This document shows positions 18,870 through 27,747 of a stretch of 64,000 nt of DNA, piece after piece. Origin of the DNA: Bacteroidota bacterium (GTDB taxonomy: Bacteria > Bacteroidota > Bacteroidia > Chitinophagales > JADIYW01). The notes beneath the pieces are model-generated. The model was not told the origin of the DNA. It ran no database searches and saw nothing but the letters and a program-made list of their open reading frames with translations. Within the stretch, counting starts at the first letter, position 1, and every line of letters begins with the position of its first letter. Where the stretch lies: NCBI GenBank assembly GCA_016705125.1, contig JADIYW010000002.1, forward strand, positions 62,001 to 126,000, given 5' to 3'. The translations under genes were made by a program, and so were the position numbers.

Positions 18870-19114
18870 ATAATTAAAGCGGCTGTTTTTAATTGATTTA
18901 ATAATGCATCATAAGTCCCTTCATACTCCCAATAAATAAAACGACCATGCGAAGACGAAGTTAGAATATATTTTTCTGTAATGGATTGAATTCTAGAAAC
19001 AGCCATTATTTTTTTTGTAGGCACAGGCACTTTCACATCCTCTGACACTTCTTTTCCATCTTCATCATATCCATGTACTATAATAAAATCTTTGGTTACT
19101 ATTTCTATAAACAT
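18866..19114 (-). CDS. Unknown 82-residue protein coupled to hisF and hisIE
   Basis: The gene begins 2 bases after the hisF stop and its TGA overlaps the hisIE ATG (ATGA), so all three are translationally coupled. The protein starts MFIEIVTKDFIIVHGYDEDG and contains KKIMAVSRIQSITEKYILTSS and RFIYWEYEGTYDALLNQL: a small, probably beta-rich cytoplasmic protein with no signal, membrane segment or cysteine. I do not recognise a family. The position suggests a role linked to histidine synthesis or its control, but that is inference. Confidence 0.7.
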   Translation of the reverse strand: MFIEIVTKDFIIVHGYDEDGKEVSEDVKVPVPTKKIMAVSRIQSITEKYILTSSSHGRFIYWEYEGTYDALLNQLKTAALII

Positions 19115-19116
19115 AA

Positions 19117-19869
19117 CTACAAACGTACTAAAATATCATTGTTTTTCAAATAGGATTTCAAATCAGGGATTAATATTTCGCCAAAATGAAAAACACTAGC
19201 CGCTAAAGCAGCCTCTACATTGGTTTGATTAAAAACATCTCGAAAGTGTTCCATTTTACCCGCTCCGCCAGAGGCAATTATTGGAATGGACAGTTTTTCA
19301 ACCAAGCACTTCGTTATGTCATGGGCAAAACCTTGTTTGGTTCCATCGTGATTCATAGAGGTAAGCAGTATTTCGCCTGCTCCACGCTCTTGAACTTCAG
19401 TAGCCCATGGAATAGTAAAAAGGGGTGTTTCTTTTCTACCTCCATTTACAAATACCTTCCAATCAATATCAAATCTCGTATCGATAGCAACAACAATACA
19501 CTGCGAACCAAATTGGTTAGCTAACTCATCAATTAAATTAGGATTTTTAACCGCTGATGAGTTTATGGAGATTTTGTCTGCTCCTGCATTTAGCAGTCTT
19601 TCTACATCATAAATACTACTTATTCCACCACCAACGGTAAATGGAATATTTATATTTTGCGCTATTTTTTCTACTAATTTAGCAAAGGTCTTTCTCTCTT
19701 CAATGGTTGCTGTTATATCCAAAAAGACTAACTCGTCAGCTCCTTGCTCCACATACTTTATGGCAAGTTCAATTGGGTCGCCAGCATGAATTAAATCGAC
19801 AAAATTAATGCCTTTTACAGTTTGACCATCTTTTATATCCAAACATGGGATAATTCGCTTTGCGAGCAT
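19117..19869 (-). CDS. hisF: Imidazole glycerol phosphate synthase, cyclase subunit
   Basis: A 250-residue (beta/alpha)8 barrel that, with HisH, converts PRFAR and glutamine-derived ammonia into imidazole glycerol phosphate and AICAR. Catalytic Asp11 is in IIPCLDIKDG; the second catalytic Asp is in VVAIDTRFD (about 131). Phosphate-binding loops FTVGGGI and IASGGAG are present. The ATG at 19869 gives MLAKRIIPCLD, the usual N-terminus. It heads the hisF-orf-hisIE cluster; hisH lies about 5 kb away in another unit. Confidence 0.97.
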   Translation of the reverse strand: MLAKRIIPCLDIKDGQTVKGINFVDLIHAGDPIELAIKYVEQGADELVFLDITATIEERKTFAKLVEKIAQNINIPFTVGGGISSIYDVERLLNAGADKISINSSAVKNPNLIDELANQFGSQCIVVAIDTRFDIDWKVFVNGGRKETPLFTIPWATEVQERGAGEILLTSMNHDGTKQGFAHDITKCLVEKLSIPIIASGGAGKMEHFRDVFNQTNVEAALAASVFHFGEILIPDLKSYLKNNDILVRL

Positions 19870-19989
19870 GATTAATTTTAGGTATTAATTGAATATTTAA
19901 TTCGACACTAATTTAATTCGATGAAATTAAATCCTAATACTCTTGAAAACAAATTTTTATTTAAACATAACTAATTCTTAAAAATCATT

Positions 19990-19997
19990 TACATTTG
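19990..19997 (+). promoter_or_regulatory. Bacteroidota -7 promoter element
   Basis: TACATTTG ends 6 bases before the ATG at 20004. The TTG inside it (19995) is in frame with the gene and looks like a start, but is more likely part of the promoter. Confidence 0.5.
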
Positions 19998-20003
19998 AAA
20001 AGC

Positions 20004-20501
20004 ATGACAAAAGAACAACTAAACAAAAGAATAAGATATTTATTGATTTTTTTTATTTCTGCCTTGGCATTAAGCGGAATTACTGCTTTTCCTTTGGTTT
20101 GGGAGTTGAGTATTTTGAATAAATATTTGGGTCAAGACACCTATGCATCAACCATTTTTCCAGCTTTATCCAATTTTATAGCATACGTTAACAGGGGTTT
20201 AATTGAAACGGATGAAAATTATCCCTTTTTATTTTATGGAACCGATTGGCTGGCTTTTGCGCATATAATAATTGCCATTGCGTTTATTGGTCCTTTTAAA
20301 GACCCGGTTAGAAATAAATGGGTCATTGATTTTGGGATAATCAATTGTTTGTTGATTTTTCCTTTGGCTTTAATAATGGGCAACATTAGAGGCATTCCAT
20401 TTTTTTGGCAAGTATTGGATTGTTCTTTCGGAATTCTTGGTTTAATTCCATTATTATTAATTAAGAAATATATCAAACAATTAGAAAAATATGACCATTA
20501 A
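20004..20501 (+). CDS. Membrane protein of unknown function
   Basis: A 165-residue protein with four hydrophobic segments (about 12-32, 85-103, 115-133, 140-158) and a large first loop (LNKYLGQDTYASTIFPALSNFIAYVNRGLIETDENYPFLFYGTDW). The loop is rich in aromatic residues. The ATG at 20004 is preferred over the in-frame TTG at 19995 that lies in a -7 box. It overlaps the following DUF1304 gene by 11 bases, so the two are cotranscribed. No family was recognised with confidence. Confidence 0.65.
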   Translation: MTKEQLNKRIRYLLIFFISALALSGITAFPLVWELSILNKYLGQDTYASTIFPALSNFIAYVNRGLIETDENYPFLFYGTDWLAFAHIIIAIAFIGPFKDPVRNKWVIDFGIINCLLIFPLALIMGNIRGIPFFWQVLDCSFGILGLIPLLLIKKYIKQLEKYDH

Positions 20502-20874
20502 TCTATTTCTACTATTTGCCTTTTTGGCAGCATTATTACATTGCCTTTTTTTTTATTTGGAAAGCATTGCTTGGATGAAACCTAAAACCTATAAAACTTT
20601 TGGGGTAAAAGAGGAAAGTGAAGCGAAAATTTTAAAACTACTATACTTCAATCAGGGGTTTTATAATTTATTTTTGGCATTTGGCGTTTTTGTTGGCATT
20701 TACTTAATGACAAAAGGATTTACAGCTTCGGGTATTCCTATCATTTTATTTGCTTGTTCGTGTATGTTTGGTGCTTCAATAGTATTATTCTTTTCAAAAC
20801 CAGGAATGTTAAGAGCTGTTTTAATACAAGGATTATGTCCTTTTTTATCCATATTATTTTACCTAATTTCTTAA
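20491..20874 (+). CDS. DUF1304 family membrane protein
   Basis: A 127-residue protein with four membrane helices matching DUF1304: ALLHCLFFYLESIAWMKP in the first helix, then FNQGFYNLFLAFGVFVG and ACSCMFGASIVLFFSKPGMLRAVLIQG. The family is common in bacteria and has no established function. The ATG lies inside the preceding gene in another frame, showing translational coupling. Confidence 0.85.
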   Translation: MTINLFLLFAFLAALLHCLFFYLESIAWMKPKTYKTFGVKEESEAKILKLLYFNQGFYNLFLAFGVFVGIYLMTKGFTASGIPIILFACSCMFGASIVLFFSKPGMLRAVLIQGLCPFLSILFYLIS

Positions 20875-20895
20875 TCAATATGAAAAACGCCATTA

Positions 20896-20928
20896 ATTGG
20901 TTTGAGATACCAATAACAGTTTTTTTTT
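20896..20928 (+). terminator. Rho-independent terminator after the DUF1304 gene
   Basis: A 6-bp stem (ATTGGT at 20896 with ACCAAT at 20909) is followed by nine T residues (20920-20928). The remaining gene-free stretch to 21195 is very A/T rich with several poly-A and poly-T runs; I see nothing else in it. Confidence 0.55.
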
Positions 20929-21195
20929 GTTAAAAATATATTAGAAAAAAATTATGCTTAAAAATCATTTATAAAAAATGGATAGCAAATAGTTCGTTTT
21001 TTTTTGGTAAAAAAGTAGTTTAGGCTTTAAAAAATGAGGCTTCAAAACTATTATATCATGTAAAAAAATATTTAAAATAAAACCCATTATTGGATCTAGC
21101 AATTAAGCATTTCATTAAATAAAGCAAAAAAAAAATAGATAAATAACTTCAAAAAAGGAATAAAATATTTATTTATGTCCCAATTAAAAAATAGT

Positions 21196-22614
21196 TTACC
21201 TGCTTAACAATAATTCATCAAATCTAATTTGAAACCATTCTTTATCAAGCAAAATCGTCTTTTCTAAATACTCGACCACTTTAGGTGCTCTTGCGCGTTT
21301 TGGCATTTTGGATAATTTCGAAAGCACATTTAACTGCTTTATGATTTGATTAAAATATTCTTTATGATAGCCTATTTCCTTTTGGCGATGAATGAATACA
21401 TTAAAACTATTTAAAAAAGTTTCTAAGGTGTCCATTTGATTAGTAACATAGAGTATTTTTAACAGTAAATATTTTGCATTTATATTCCACATAATATCTT
21501 TATATTCGATGGACATCAACAAAGGCATTGCTTTGTCAAATTGATTCCGAAGGAAATGTATTTTACACATATTATATGATACTGTAGCTTCTTCGAAAGT
21601 TGGAGACAGAAACTTTTTATACTCATTAATAAATTGCTCTACTTCGTTTGGATTTTTTATCTTCAAACCAAAAGTAACAATATTTGTAAAACTAAACCTA
21701 CTTAACTCATTCCCTTCTAAAAGGCAGCCATTGTCGATTGAAGTAATATATAATTCGTATGCATATTTGGCAAAATTTAAGTTACCTTCCTTATTGAATT
21801 TTTTGATACAAAAATTGATACATAAAAGGTAAATATCTTTTAATTCTTCTTGGGATAATTCTAACTCAGATTTCTTAATCAACAAAATTAAGTTTTCAAA
21901 ATAGGCTTCAGCATTTTCACTTAATGTTATAAATAATAAATAATAAATCTGAAGAATATTTATCTCACTATACTTTCCATTTTTTAATAAGTCCAAAATA
22001 GGTTGTAGTAAAGGAATATCAAATTGAAGATCTTTTAAGTCTTTATAGGGGATTGCATTGCATGCATTTCTAAGTATTTCAACAATTGTATAAACATGTA
22101 ATTGCTCAAAAAGTAAACTAAAATTATCCTCACTATTTCGAGTATCATAATTTACTACTCTATTTTTCTCTAATTCTAATTCATATTTAGTTCGATAATA
22201 ATCGATATCTCTTTTGTTGGTAACACTTAAATCCTTATTTAAAGTTCTAACACATTCATTAAAATATTTATTCATCTTATTTCTTGAATAATATTTAATT
22301 AATGTAAGCTTAGATGCAAATGGCTGATTAGAAAAATAATGCCAAATAAAAAACTCTTCAATTATTTCAGAAGTAAAAGACATAAGGTGTCGTAATTTTG
22401 CATCATCATAGGGTTGACCTTCAAACAAATGCTCAAAAACTTTTTGTTTTTTAACTACATTTTCTTTTATCTCCTTCCTTGAATCAATAAAATCGAATAA
22501 ATTTACAATATCCTCATTTTTATTGACAAATTCAGACCTAATCCATTTTCTAATTTGTATTCTTTCATCTTTTTTTAGGGACTTAAAAAGTGTCATTAGT
22601 TTACTATCAAACAT
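21196..22614 (-). CDS. Large helical TPR-like protein, family member 2 of 3
   Basis: A 472-residue protein related to the 10065 gene. The N-terminus has the family pattern of a helix, Lys/Glu-rich turn and helix (KLMTLFKSLKKDERIQIRKWI), and the C-terminal half consists of helix pairs such as ATVSYNMCKIHFLRNQFDKAMPLLMSIEYKDIM and LLLKILYVTNQMDTLETFLNSF. It has no signal peptide or membrane segment. A divergent lipoprotein gene starts 109 bases away (22724), so a link between the two is possible. The function is unknown. Confidence 0.7.
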   Translation of the reverse strand: MFDSKLMTLFKSLKKDERIQIRKWIRSEFVNKNEDIVNLFDFIDSRKEIKENVVKKQKVFEHLFEGQPYDDAKLRHLMSFTSEIIEEFFIWHYFSNQPFASKLTLIKYYSRNKMNKYFNECVRTLNKDLSVTNKRDIDYYRTKYELELEKNRVVNYDTRNSEDNFSLLFEQLHVYTIVEILRNACNAIPYKDLKDLQFDIPLLQPILDLLKNGKYSEINILQIYYLLFITLSENAEAYFENLILLIKKSELELSQEELKDIYLLCINFCIKKFNKEGNLNFAKYAYELYITSIDNGCLLEGNELSRFSFTNIVTFGLKIKNPNEVEQFINEYKKFLSPTFEEATVSYNMCKIHFLRNQFDKAMPLLMSIEYKDIMWNINAKYLLLKILYVTNQMDTLETFLNSFNVFIHRQKEIGYHKEYFNQIIKQLNVLSKLSKMPKRARAPKVVEYLEKTILLDKEWFQIRFDELLLSR

Positions 22615-22723
22615 AAATATTTCCCATTTTTATTGACAAATGTAATAATATGTAATGGAAAAAATACAAACAATTGTTTATATTTACTTAATAATATAAA
22701 TACATTATCTTAAAGAATTGATT

Positions 22724-23731
22724 ATGAATATCTTAAACAATGTTAAAAATTTAAACATTCTTGTTGTTTTAGCAATTAGTTTGATGGTTTTTTCAAATTG
22801 TCAGAATGAAAATGCCGTTTTGGAAGAAAATAATAATTTAAAATTAAATGAAAATTTAAGAATTTTTTCTAAACCAAAAAAATCAAAAAAGATACTTGAA
22901 GACAATGTAAATGGACGGTTACCGTTTAGACATGACGAAATATATAATTATACTTACGACCCCATTTCCAATAGATGTACAACAGCTCAATTATCTAAAA
23001 TAATATTTGGAGTTGAAACAATTTTAGAAACCTCAAGTTTTTCATTTAACTCAAATGGAACAATTGAAATAACTACTGGAATAAGAGGTGGAAGACTTCC
23101 TTCTACATACAGTATTAAATTCAATCCACGAACTAACTTTGTTTCTAGTATTTCCTCCTCAAATGTAGATGCAAGTCCAAAAAATATTTCATTTAGCTAC
23201 TCATCAACAAATACATTAACTAAAATTGTAGAAACAAATGGAACATCTGGAGGGCCAGGAAGAGGACCAACAGCTGCTGCAGGGGAAATTTATACCTATT
23301 CAAATTTTAGTTATGATTTTGGTAAAAACCTAACTCAATATAAATTAGTTATAACAGCACCATCGCCTACTTTACCTGGAGTAACTTACAAAAAGATAGA
23401 AGAAATCGTCAATATTTATTATTTTTCTACTGCTAATATTGGTTCTGACTTATCTCCATTTCCTAGAATGGACAATCTAAATGCAATGGATTTGGTAAAA
23501 ATAAATAATTTAACTTATGGTGTGCAGGGCAACAAGATGATTTCATCTATGGTGAGTAAAATAAAATATTTTGATTCAAATGGGTCAGGGGCCTTTAAAT
23601 CAAATACTTTAAAAACAACTGTTACCAGAAATTCAGCGAATCAAATGACTAAAGCAAACAGAACCAATTTATCATTTCCTGCATCCTTTTATACTAGTGA
23701 TGAAGTATATTTAGTTGAATATGAATATTAA
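22724..23731 (+). CDS. Putative lipoprotein of unknown function
   Basis: A 335-residue protein from the ATG at 22724; the in-frame TTG at 22718 adds nothing. The signal ends at a lipobox-like FSNC (VLAISLMVFSNCQNEN). The mature protein is rich in Ser, Thr, Asn and Tyr, with a Gly/Pro stretch (GTSGGPGRGPTAAAG) and many short beta-strands of the kind NGTIEITTG and NISFSYSSTNTLTKIVE. It resembles in style, though not clearly in sequence, the 295..1197 lipoprotein. It ends at a strong hairpin. Confidence 0.65.
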   Translation: MNILNNVKNLNILVVLAISLMVFSNCQNENAVLEENNNLKLNENLRIFSKPKKSKKILEDNVNGRLPFRHDEIYNYTYDPISNRCTTAQLSKIIFGVETILETSSFSFNSNGTIEITTGIRGGRLPSTYSIKFNPRTNFVSSISSSNVDASPKNISFSYSSTNTLTKIVETNGTSGGPGRGPTAAAGEIYTYSNFSYDFGKNLTQYKLVITAPSPTLPGVTYKKIEEIVNIYYFSTANIGSDLSPFPRMDNLNAMDLVKINNLTYGVQGNKMISSMVSKIKYFDSNGSGAFKSNTLKTTVTRNSANQMTKANRTNLSFPASFYTSDEVYLVEYEY

Positions 23732-23738
23732 ATAGAAT

Positions 23739-23764
23739 AGCCGAGTATTGATTTATACTCGGCT
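23739..23764. terminator. Terminator hairpin between the lipoprotein gene and hisA
   Basis: A perfect 10-bp stem (AGCCGAGTAT with ATACTCGGCT) and a 6-base loop separate two convergent genes. The last base overlaps the hisA stop codon. TTATTTT follows on the plus strand. Confidence 0.75.
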
Positions 23765-24471
23765 TATTTTAAATCTGAAAGCAATATTTTTCCTTCATAA
23801 AATGCCTTACCTATAATAGTAGCGTGACAACCTAAATTGCGAAGTTGATTTACATCATCAATGTTAGATACACCACCACTTGCAATAAGTTTTAAAGATG
23901 GGAATTGGTTTAAAATTTTTCCATACAACTCAAAACCAGGTCCTTCGAGCATGCCATCTTTAGAAATATCAGTACACATTACTTTCTCAATACCTTGAGC
24001 ATTATAGCCTTTTAAATAATCAAAAATAGACAGCTCGGAAGTTTCTAACCACCCGTGAACTGCAATTTTTTCATTCAAAACATCGGCTCCTAATATGAAT
24101 TTATTTGCCCCAAATTGATTCATCCAAAACAGAAATTCTTCTTTATTTTTTAAGGCCAAACTACCAATTGTAAGTTCATTTGCACCTAATCCAAATGCCA
24201 ATTCAACTGCTGCTTTTGTTTTTATACCTCCACTAAAATCAATCTTTAAACTTGTATTATTGGCTATTTTATCCAATACTTTCCAATTCACCACTTCTCC
24301 TAATTTCGCGCCATCCAAATCAACTAAGTGCAAAAATTCTAACCCTTCTCCTTCAAATGCTTTAGCTACTTCAACGGGATTTTCATTGTATATTTTCTTA
24401 GTGCCGTAATCTCCCTTAGATAATCTAACACATTTTCCATCAATTATATCAATAGCGGGAATAATAATCAT
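23764..24471 (-). CDS. hisA: ProFAR isomerase
   Basis: A 235-residue (beta/alpha)8 barrel that opens the ribose ring of ProFAR to give PRFAR. The N-terminal half-barrel has IIPAIDIIDGKCVRL with catalytic Asp8, and the second half has KFILGADVLNEKIAVHGW with the second Asp (about 127). Phosphate loops FSGGI and IASGGV are visible. It is the last gene of the trpF-trpB-trpA-hisH-hisA unit, 10 bases after hisH. Confidence 0.96.
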   Translation of the reverse strand: MIIIPAIDIIDGKCVRLSKGDYGTKKIYNENPVEVAKAFEGEGLEFLHLVDLDGAKLGEVVNWKVLDKIANNTSLKIDFSGGIKTKAAVELAFGLGANELTIGSLALKNKEEFLFWMNQFGANKFILGADVLNEKIAVHGWLETSELSIFDYLKGYNAQGIEKVMCTDISKDGMLEGPGFELYGKILNQFPSLKLIASGGVSNIDDVNQLRNLGCHATIIGKAFYEGKILLSDLK

Positions 24472-24481
24472 TATAAATAAA

Positions 24482-25072
24482 CTAAATTTTTAAAAAATTA
24501 TCAATTATCTTCAATCCCACATCTGCACTTTTTTCGGGATGAAATTGGACGGCATAAAAATTGTCCTTATTCAAAGCCCCAGAATAATCTAAGCCATAAT
24601 CAGTTGTTGCAATCGTAAAAGGAGAATTTTCGCAATAATAACTATGCACGTAATACACGAAATCTTCGTTTTTTACGTTATCAAACAGCTTGGTTTTAAG
24701 ATTGTAAATTTTATTCCAACCCATTTGAGGCACTTTAATTAAAGGCTTATTTACCTCAAATTTTTTTACCATAATTGGAAAAATATTCAAGCAATCAACA
24801 TCACCTTCCTCGGAATGAGCACACATTAATTGTTGTCCCAAACAAATACCCAAAATTGGTTGTTTTAATTCTTTAATTACTTTATCTAATTTCCGTTCTT
24901 TCAAATATTTCATAGTTGGAACAGCATGTCCAACACCGGGAAAAATAACCTTATCTGCTGACCTAATTATTTCAGGATCATCAGTAATTGAACAAGTTAA
25001 ATTCAATCGATTAATAGCATTTTCAACACTCCTTACATTTCCAGCATTATATTTAATAACTACAATTTTCAA
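24482..25072 (-). CDS. hisH: Imidazole glycerol phosphate synthase, glutaminase subunit
   Basis: A 196-residue class I glutamine amidotransferase that supplies ammonia to HisF. Nucleophile Cys77 lies in ILGICLGQQLM, and His178/Glu180 in VQFHPEKS complete the triad. The start is TTG at 25072, overlapping the trpA TGA (TTGA); no ATG lies nearby and the N-terminus MKIVVIKYNAGNVRS is canonical, so TTG is accepted. This couples its translation to trpA. Partner hisF is in a different transcript. Confidence 0.95.
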   Translation of the reverse strand: MKIVVIKYNAGNVRSVENAINRLNLTCSITDDPEIIRSADKVIFPGVGHAVPTMKYLKERKLDKVIKELKQPILGICLGQQLMCAHSEEGDVDCLNIFPIMVKKFEVNKPLIKVPQMGWNKIYNLKTKLFDNVKNEDFVYYVHSYYCENSPFTIATTDYGLDYSGALNKDNFYAVQFHPEKSADVGLKIIDNFLKI

Positions 25073-25845
25073 TTTTGGATAATTTTTTTTGTAAAATTAA
25101 GTATATCGGTATCCAAATCAGTTGAATTTTCAATTGTATTGATAAACGCACTACCAATAATTGCACCATTAAGGTGACTGCAAGCCATTTCGAAAGTTGC
25201 CTTATCTTTTATTCCAAAACCAACGATACAAGGATTTTTTAAATTCATTTCCTTCAATCGCTTGAAATACAAAGCTTGCTCATTTTCAAAGCCTCCACTT
25301 CCACCTGTAATACTTTGGGTAGACACCACATAAATAAAGGCATTACTCAAGTCATCTATTTTTCGAATTCTTTCTTCTGAAGTTTGAGGTGTAATAAGAA
25401 AAATACACTTTAACTTATATTTTTCAAACATCTCTTTATAAAAAAACTCGTATTCATGTAAAGGCAAATCTGGAATAATCAAACCATCAATTCCACAATT
25501 TGCGGCCATTTCTAAAAAGCGCTCAAACCCATATTGCATTGCAGGATTAATATATCCCATCAATATAAGTGGAATGCTAATGGTTTTTCTGATGCCTTTG
25601 ATTTGGTTAAATAAGGTTTCGATAGTCATTCCATTTTCAATGGCTATTGTATTGCTTTTTTGAATTACTGGTCCATCGGCAGTTGGATCTGAAAAAGGCA
25701 TTCCTATTTCAATCATATCAACGCCTGATTTTTCCAAATTTTCCAAAATGGAAACCGTTTTATCTAATTGGGGATAACCTGCAGTACAAAAAACACTAAA
25801 TATATTTTTGTTTTTTTTATCAAAAAGTAAGTTTATTCGATTCAT
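25069..25845 (-). CDS. trpA: Tryptophan synthase alpha subunit
   Basis: A 258-residue barrel that cleaves indole-3-glycerol phosphate to indole and glyceraldehyde 3-phosphate. Catalytic Glu46 is in DMIEIGMPFSDPTADGP and the second acid, Asp57, follows; the usual Leu before ADGP is Thr here. Phosphate-binding regions FIYVVSTQSITGG and VGFGIKDK are present. It lies 26 bases after trpB and overlaps hisH by 4 bases. Confidence 0.96.
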   Translation of the reverse strand: MNRINLLFDKKNKNIFSVFCTAGYPQLDKTVSILENLEKSGVDMIEIGMPFSDPTADGPVIQKSNTIAIENGMTIETLFNQIKGIRKTISIPLILMGYINPAMQYGFERFLEMAANCGIDGLIIPDLPLHEYEFFYKEMFEKYKLKCIFLITPQTSEERIRKIDDLSNAFIYVVSTQSITGGSGGFENEQALYFKRLKEMNLKNPCIVGFGIKDKATFEMACSHLNGAIIGSAFINTIENSTDLDTDILNFTKKIIQN

Positions 25846-25871
25846 TGGTCTTTAAATGAGATTAATCAAAA

Positions 25872-27077
25872 TTATAATTGCATGGCTTTAATATAGGTAT
25901 CCAAATCTTTGTCACCTCTACCTGAAAGATTTAAAACAACCACTTCCTCCTTTTTTGCTCCAATTTTATGCAATGCTGCTAAAGCATGTGCTGTTTCTAA
26001 AGCAGGAATAATGCCCTCTAACATTGACAATTCCTTCACAGCTGCCAATGCCTCATCATCAGTTGCACTATAAAAAATTGCACGTTGGGTATCAAACAAA
26101 TGTGCATGCATTGGGCCGATACCAGGGTAATCCAAGCCTGCAGAAATGGAATGTGGCTCTACCACCTGTCCATCTTTAGTTTGCATAAACAATGTCTTAC
26201 TGCTATGCAACACACCCAATTTGCCTAAAACCGTTGTTGCGGCACTATGTCCAGAATCGATGCCCAGTCCTGCTGCCTCCACACCTACTAATTTCACCAA
26301 TGGGTTATTCAAAAAATGATAAAAAGCACCAGCTGCATTACTTCCTCCACCCACACAAGCTACCACATAATCTGGGTTTTCTTTTCCAGTTTTGTCTTTC
26401 AATTGTATTTTTATCTCTTCTGATATTACTGATTGAAATCGAGCTACCATATCTGGAAAAGGATGCGGCCCAACTACACTTCCGATAATATAATGGGTAT
26501 CTTCTGGATTAGCAATCCAATCTCTCATTGCTTCATTGGTCGCATCTTTTAATGTACGGCTGCCACTTTTCGCAGGACGCACTTCTGCTCCAAGCAATTT
26601 CATTCGTTTTACATTTGGAGCCTGACGTTCGATATCTACTTCTCCCATATATACAACACAAGGCAAATTCATTAATGCACACACCGTCGCCGTAGCTACT
26701 CCATGCTGCCCTGCTCCTGTTTCGGCTATAATCCTTGTTTTTCCTAATGCCTTAGCCAATAAAATCTGTCCAACGGTATTGTTTATTTTATGTGCGCCCG
26801 TGTGACATAAATCTTCTCTTTTTAGATAAATTTGTGTGCCATATTTTTCGCTCAATCGCTTGGCAAAATATAATGGTGTTGGCCTTCCAACATAATCTTT
26901 GAGCAATTGCTTAAATTCGGTTTGGAATTTTTCGCTATAAATTATTTTCAAATATTTTTGCTGCAATTCTTCAATATTGTGGTGCAACATTTCGGGAATA
27001 TAAGCTCCTCCAAACTGACCATAATATCCATTATCATCAACAGTATATTTCGATTTAAATTCTATACTTTCATTCAT
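25872..27077 (-). CDS. trpB: Tryptophan synthase beta subunit
   Basis: A 401-residue PLP enzyme that joins indole and serine. The Schiff-base lysine is Lys97 in REDLCHTGAHKINN; GAGQHG and CVGGGSNAAGAF bind substrate and cofactor phosphate. The N-terminal GYYGQFGGAYIPEML is typical of the TrpB1 class that pairs with TrpA. It begins 14 bases after trpF. The start ATG at 27077 gives the expected N-terminal extension. Confidence 0.98.
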   Translation of the reverse strand: MNESIEFKSKYTVDDNGYYGQFGGAYIPEMLHHNIEELQQKYLKIIYSEKFQTEFKQLLKDYVGRPTPLYFAKRLSEKYGTQIYLKREDLCHTGAHKINNTVGQILLAKALGKTRIIAETGAGQHGVATATVCALMNLPCVVYMGEVDIERQAPNVKRMKLLGAEVRPAKSGSRTLKDATNEAMRDWIANPEDTHYIIGSVVGPHPFPDMVARFQSVISEEIKIQLKDKTGKENPDYVVACVGGGSNAAGAFYHFLNNPLVKLVGVEAAGLGIDSGHSAATTVLGKLGVLHSSKTLFMQTKDGQVVEPHSISAGLDYPGIGPMHAHLFDTQRAIFYSATDDEALAAVKELSMLEGIIPALETAHALAALHKIGAKKEEVVVLNLSGRGDKDLDTYIKAMQL

Positions 27078-27091
27078 AATCTTCTTTTTTA

Positions 27092-27721
27092 TTAATTAAA
27101 CTCCTTAGACTTTAATTTGTTTATCACTTGTCGGCTTTTATCTAGGTCTTTTAGCCCTGGTTCAATTTCAAATTTACTATTTACATCTATTGCAAACAAA
27201 AGAGGGTGGCTAATTTTCAAGATATCATCTATATTTTCGACCCCAATTCCACCGCTTAAAAAAAAGGGTGTTGTCAAATGGTACTTATCTAAAATATTCC
27301 AATCAAAAACTTTGCCCGACCCTCCATAATCCTTGGTCTTTGTATCAAATAAAAAGTAATCTACTTTCAAATCGTATTGATCTAATATTGAAAAATCGAA
27401 ATCATCATCTATCCCAAATGCTTTTATTATGGCAAACCCTTTATTTTTTAATTCTTCACAATAATTTGGTGTTTCATCTCCATGAAGTTGCAAGTATTTG
27501 AAACTATATTTATTTGCAATGTGCTCCACTATTTCTATAGATTGATTCACAAAAACACCTACTTTATTTATTTCATTTGAATAGAATGCCAAGACTTCAT
27601 TATCAAAACCAACAAATCGTTTAGATTTTTCGTAAAAAACAAAACCAACAAAATCAGGTTTAAAAGCCTTTATTGCATTTAAATTTTCTTCGTATTTTAA
27701 ACCACAAATTTTAATTTTCAT
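27092..27721 (-). CDS. trpF: Phosphoribosylanthranilate isomerase
   Basis: A 209-residue barrel performing the Amadori rearrangement of PRA to CdRP. MKIKICGLKYEEN carries the catalytic Cys7 in the KICG motif, DYFLFDTKTKDYGGSGKVFDW carries the catalytic Asp, and PFFLSGGIGVENI binds phosphate. It heads the trpF-trpB-trpA-hisH-hisA unit. Only 26 bases separate it from the divergent 27748 gene, so the promoter must lie in or beyond that gap. Confidence 0.95.
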   Translation of the reverse strand: MKIKICGLKYEENLNAIKAFKPDFVGFVFYEKSKRFVGFDNEVLAFYSNEINKVGVFVNQSIEIVEHIANKYSFKYLQLHGDETPNYCEELKNKGFAIIKAFGIDDDFDFSILDQYDLKVDYFLFDTKTKDYGGSGKVFDWNILDKYHLTTPFFLSGGIGVENIDDILKISHPLLFAIDVNSKFEIEPGLKDLDKSRQVINKLKSKEFN

Positions 27722-27747
27722 TTTATAAGTTTACAAAAAAATATTAC

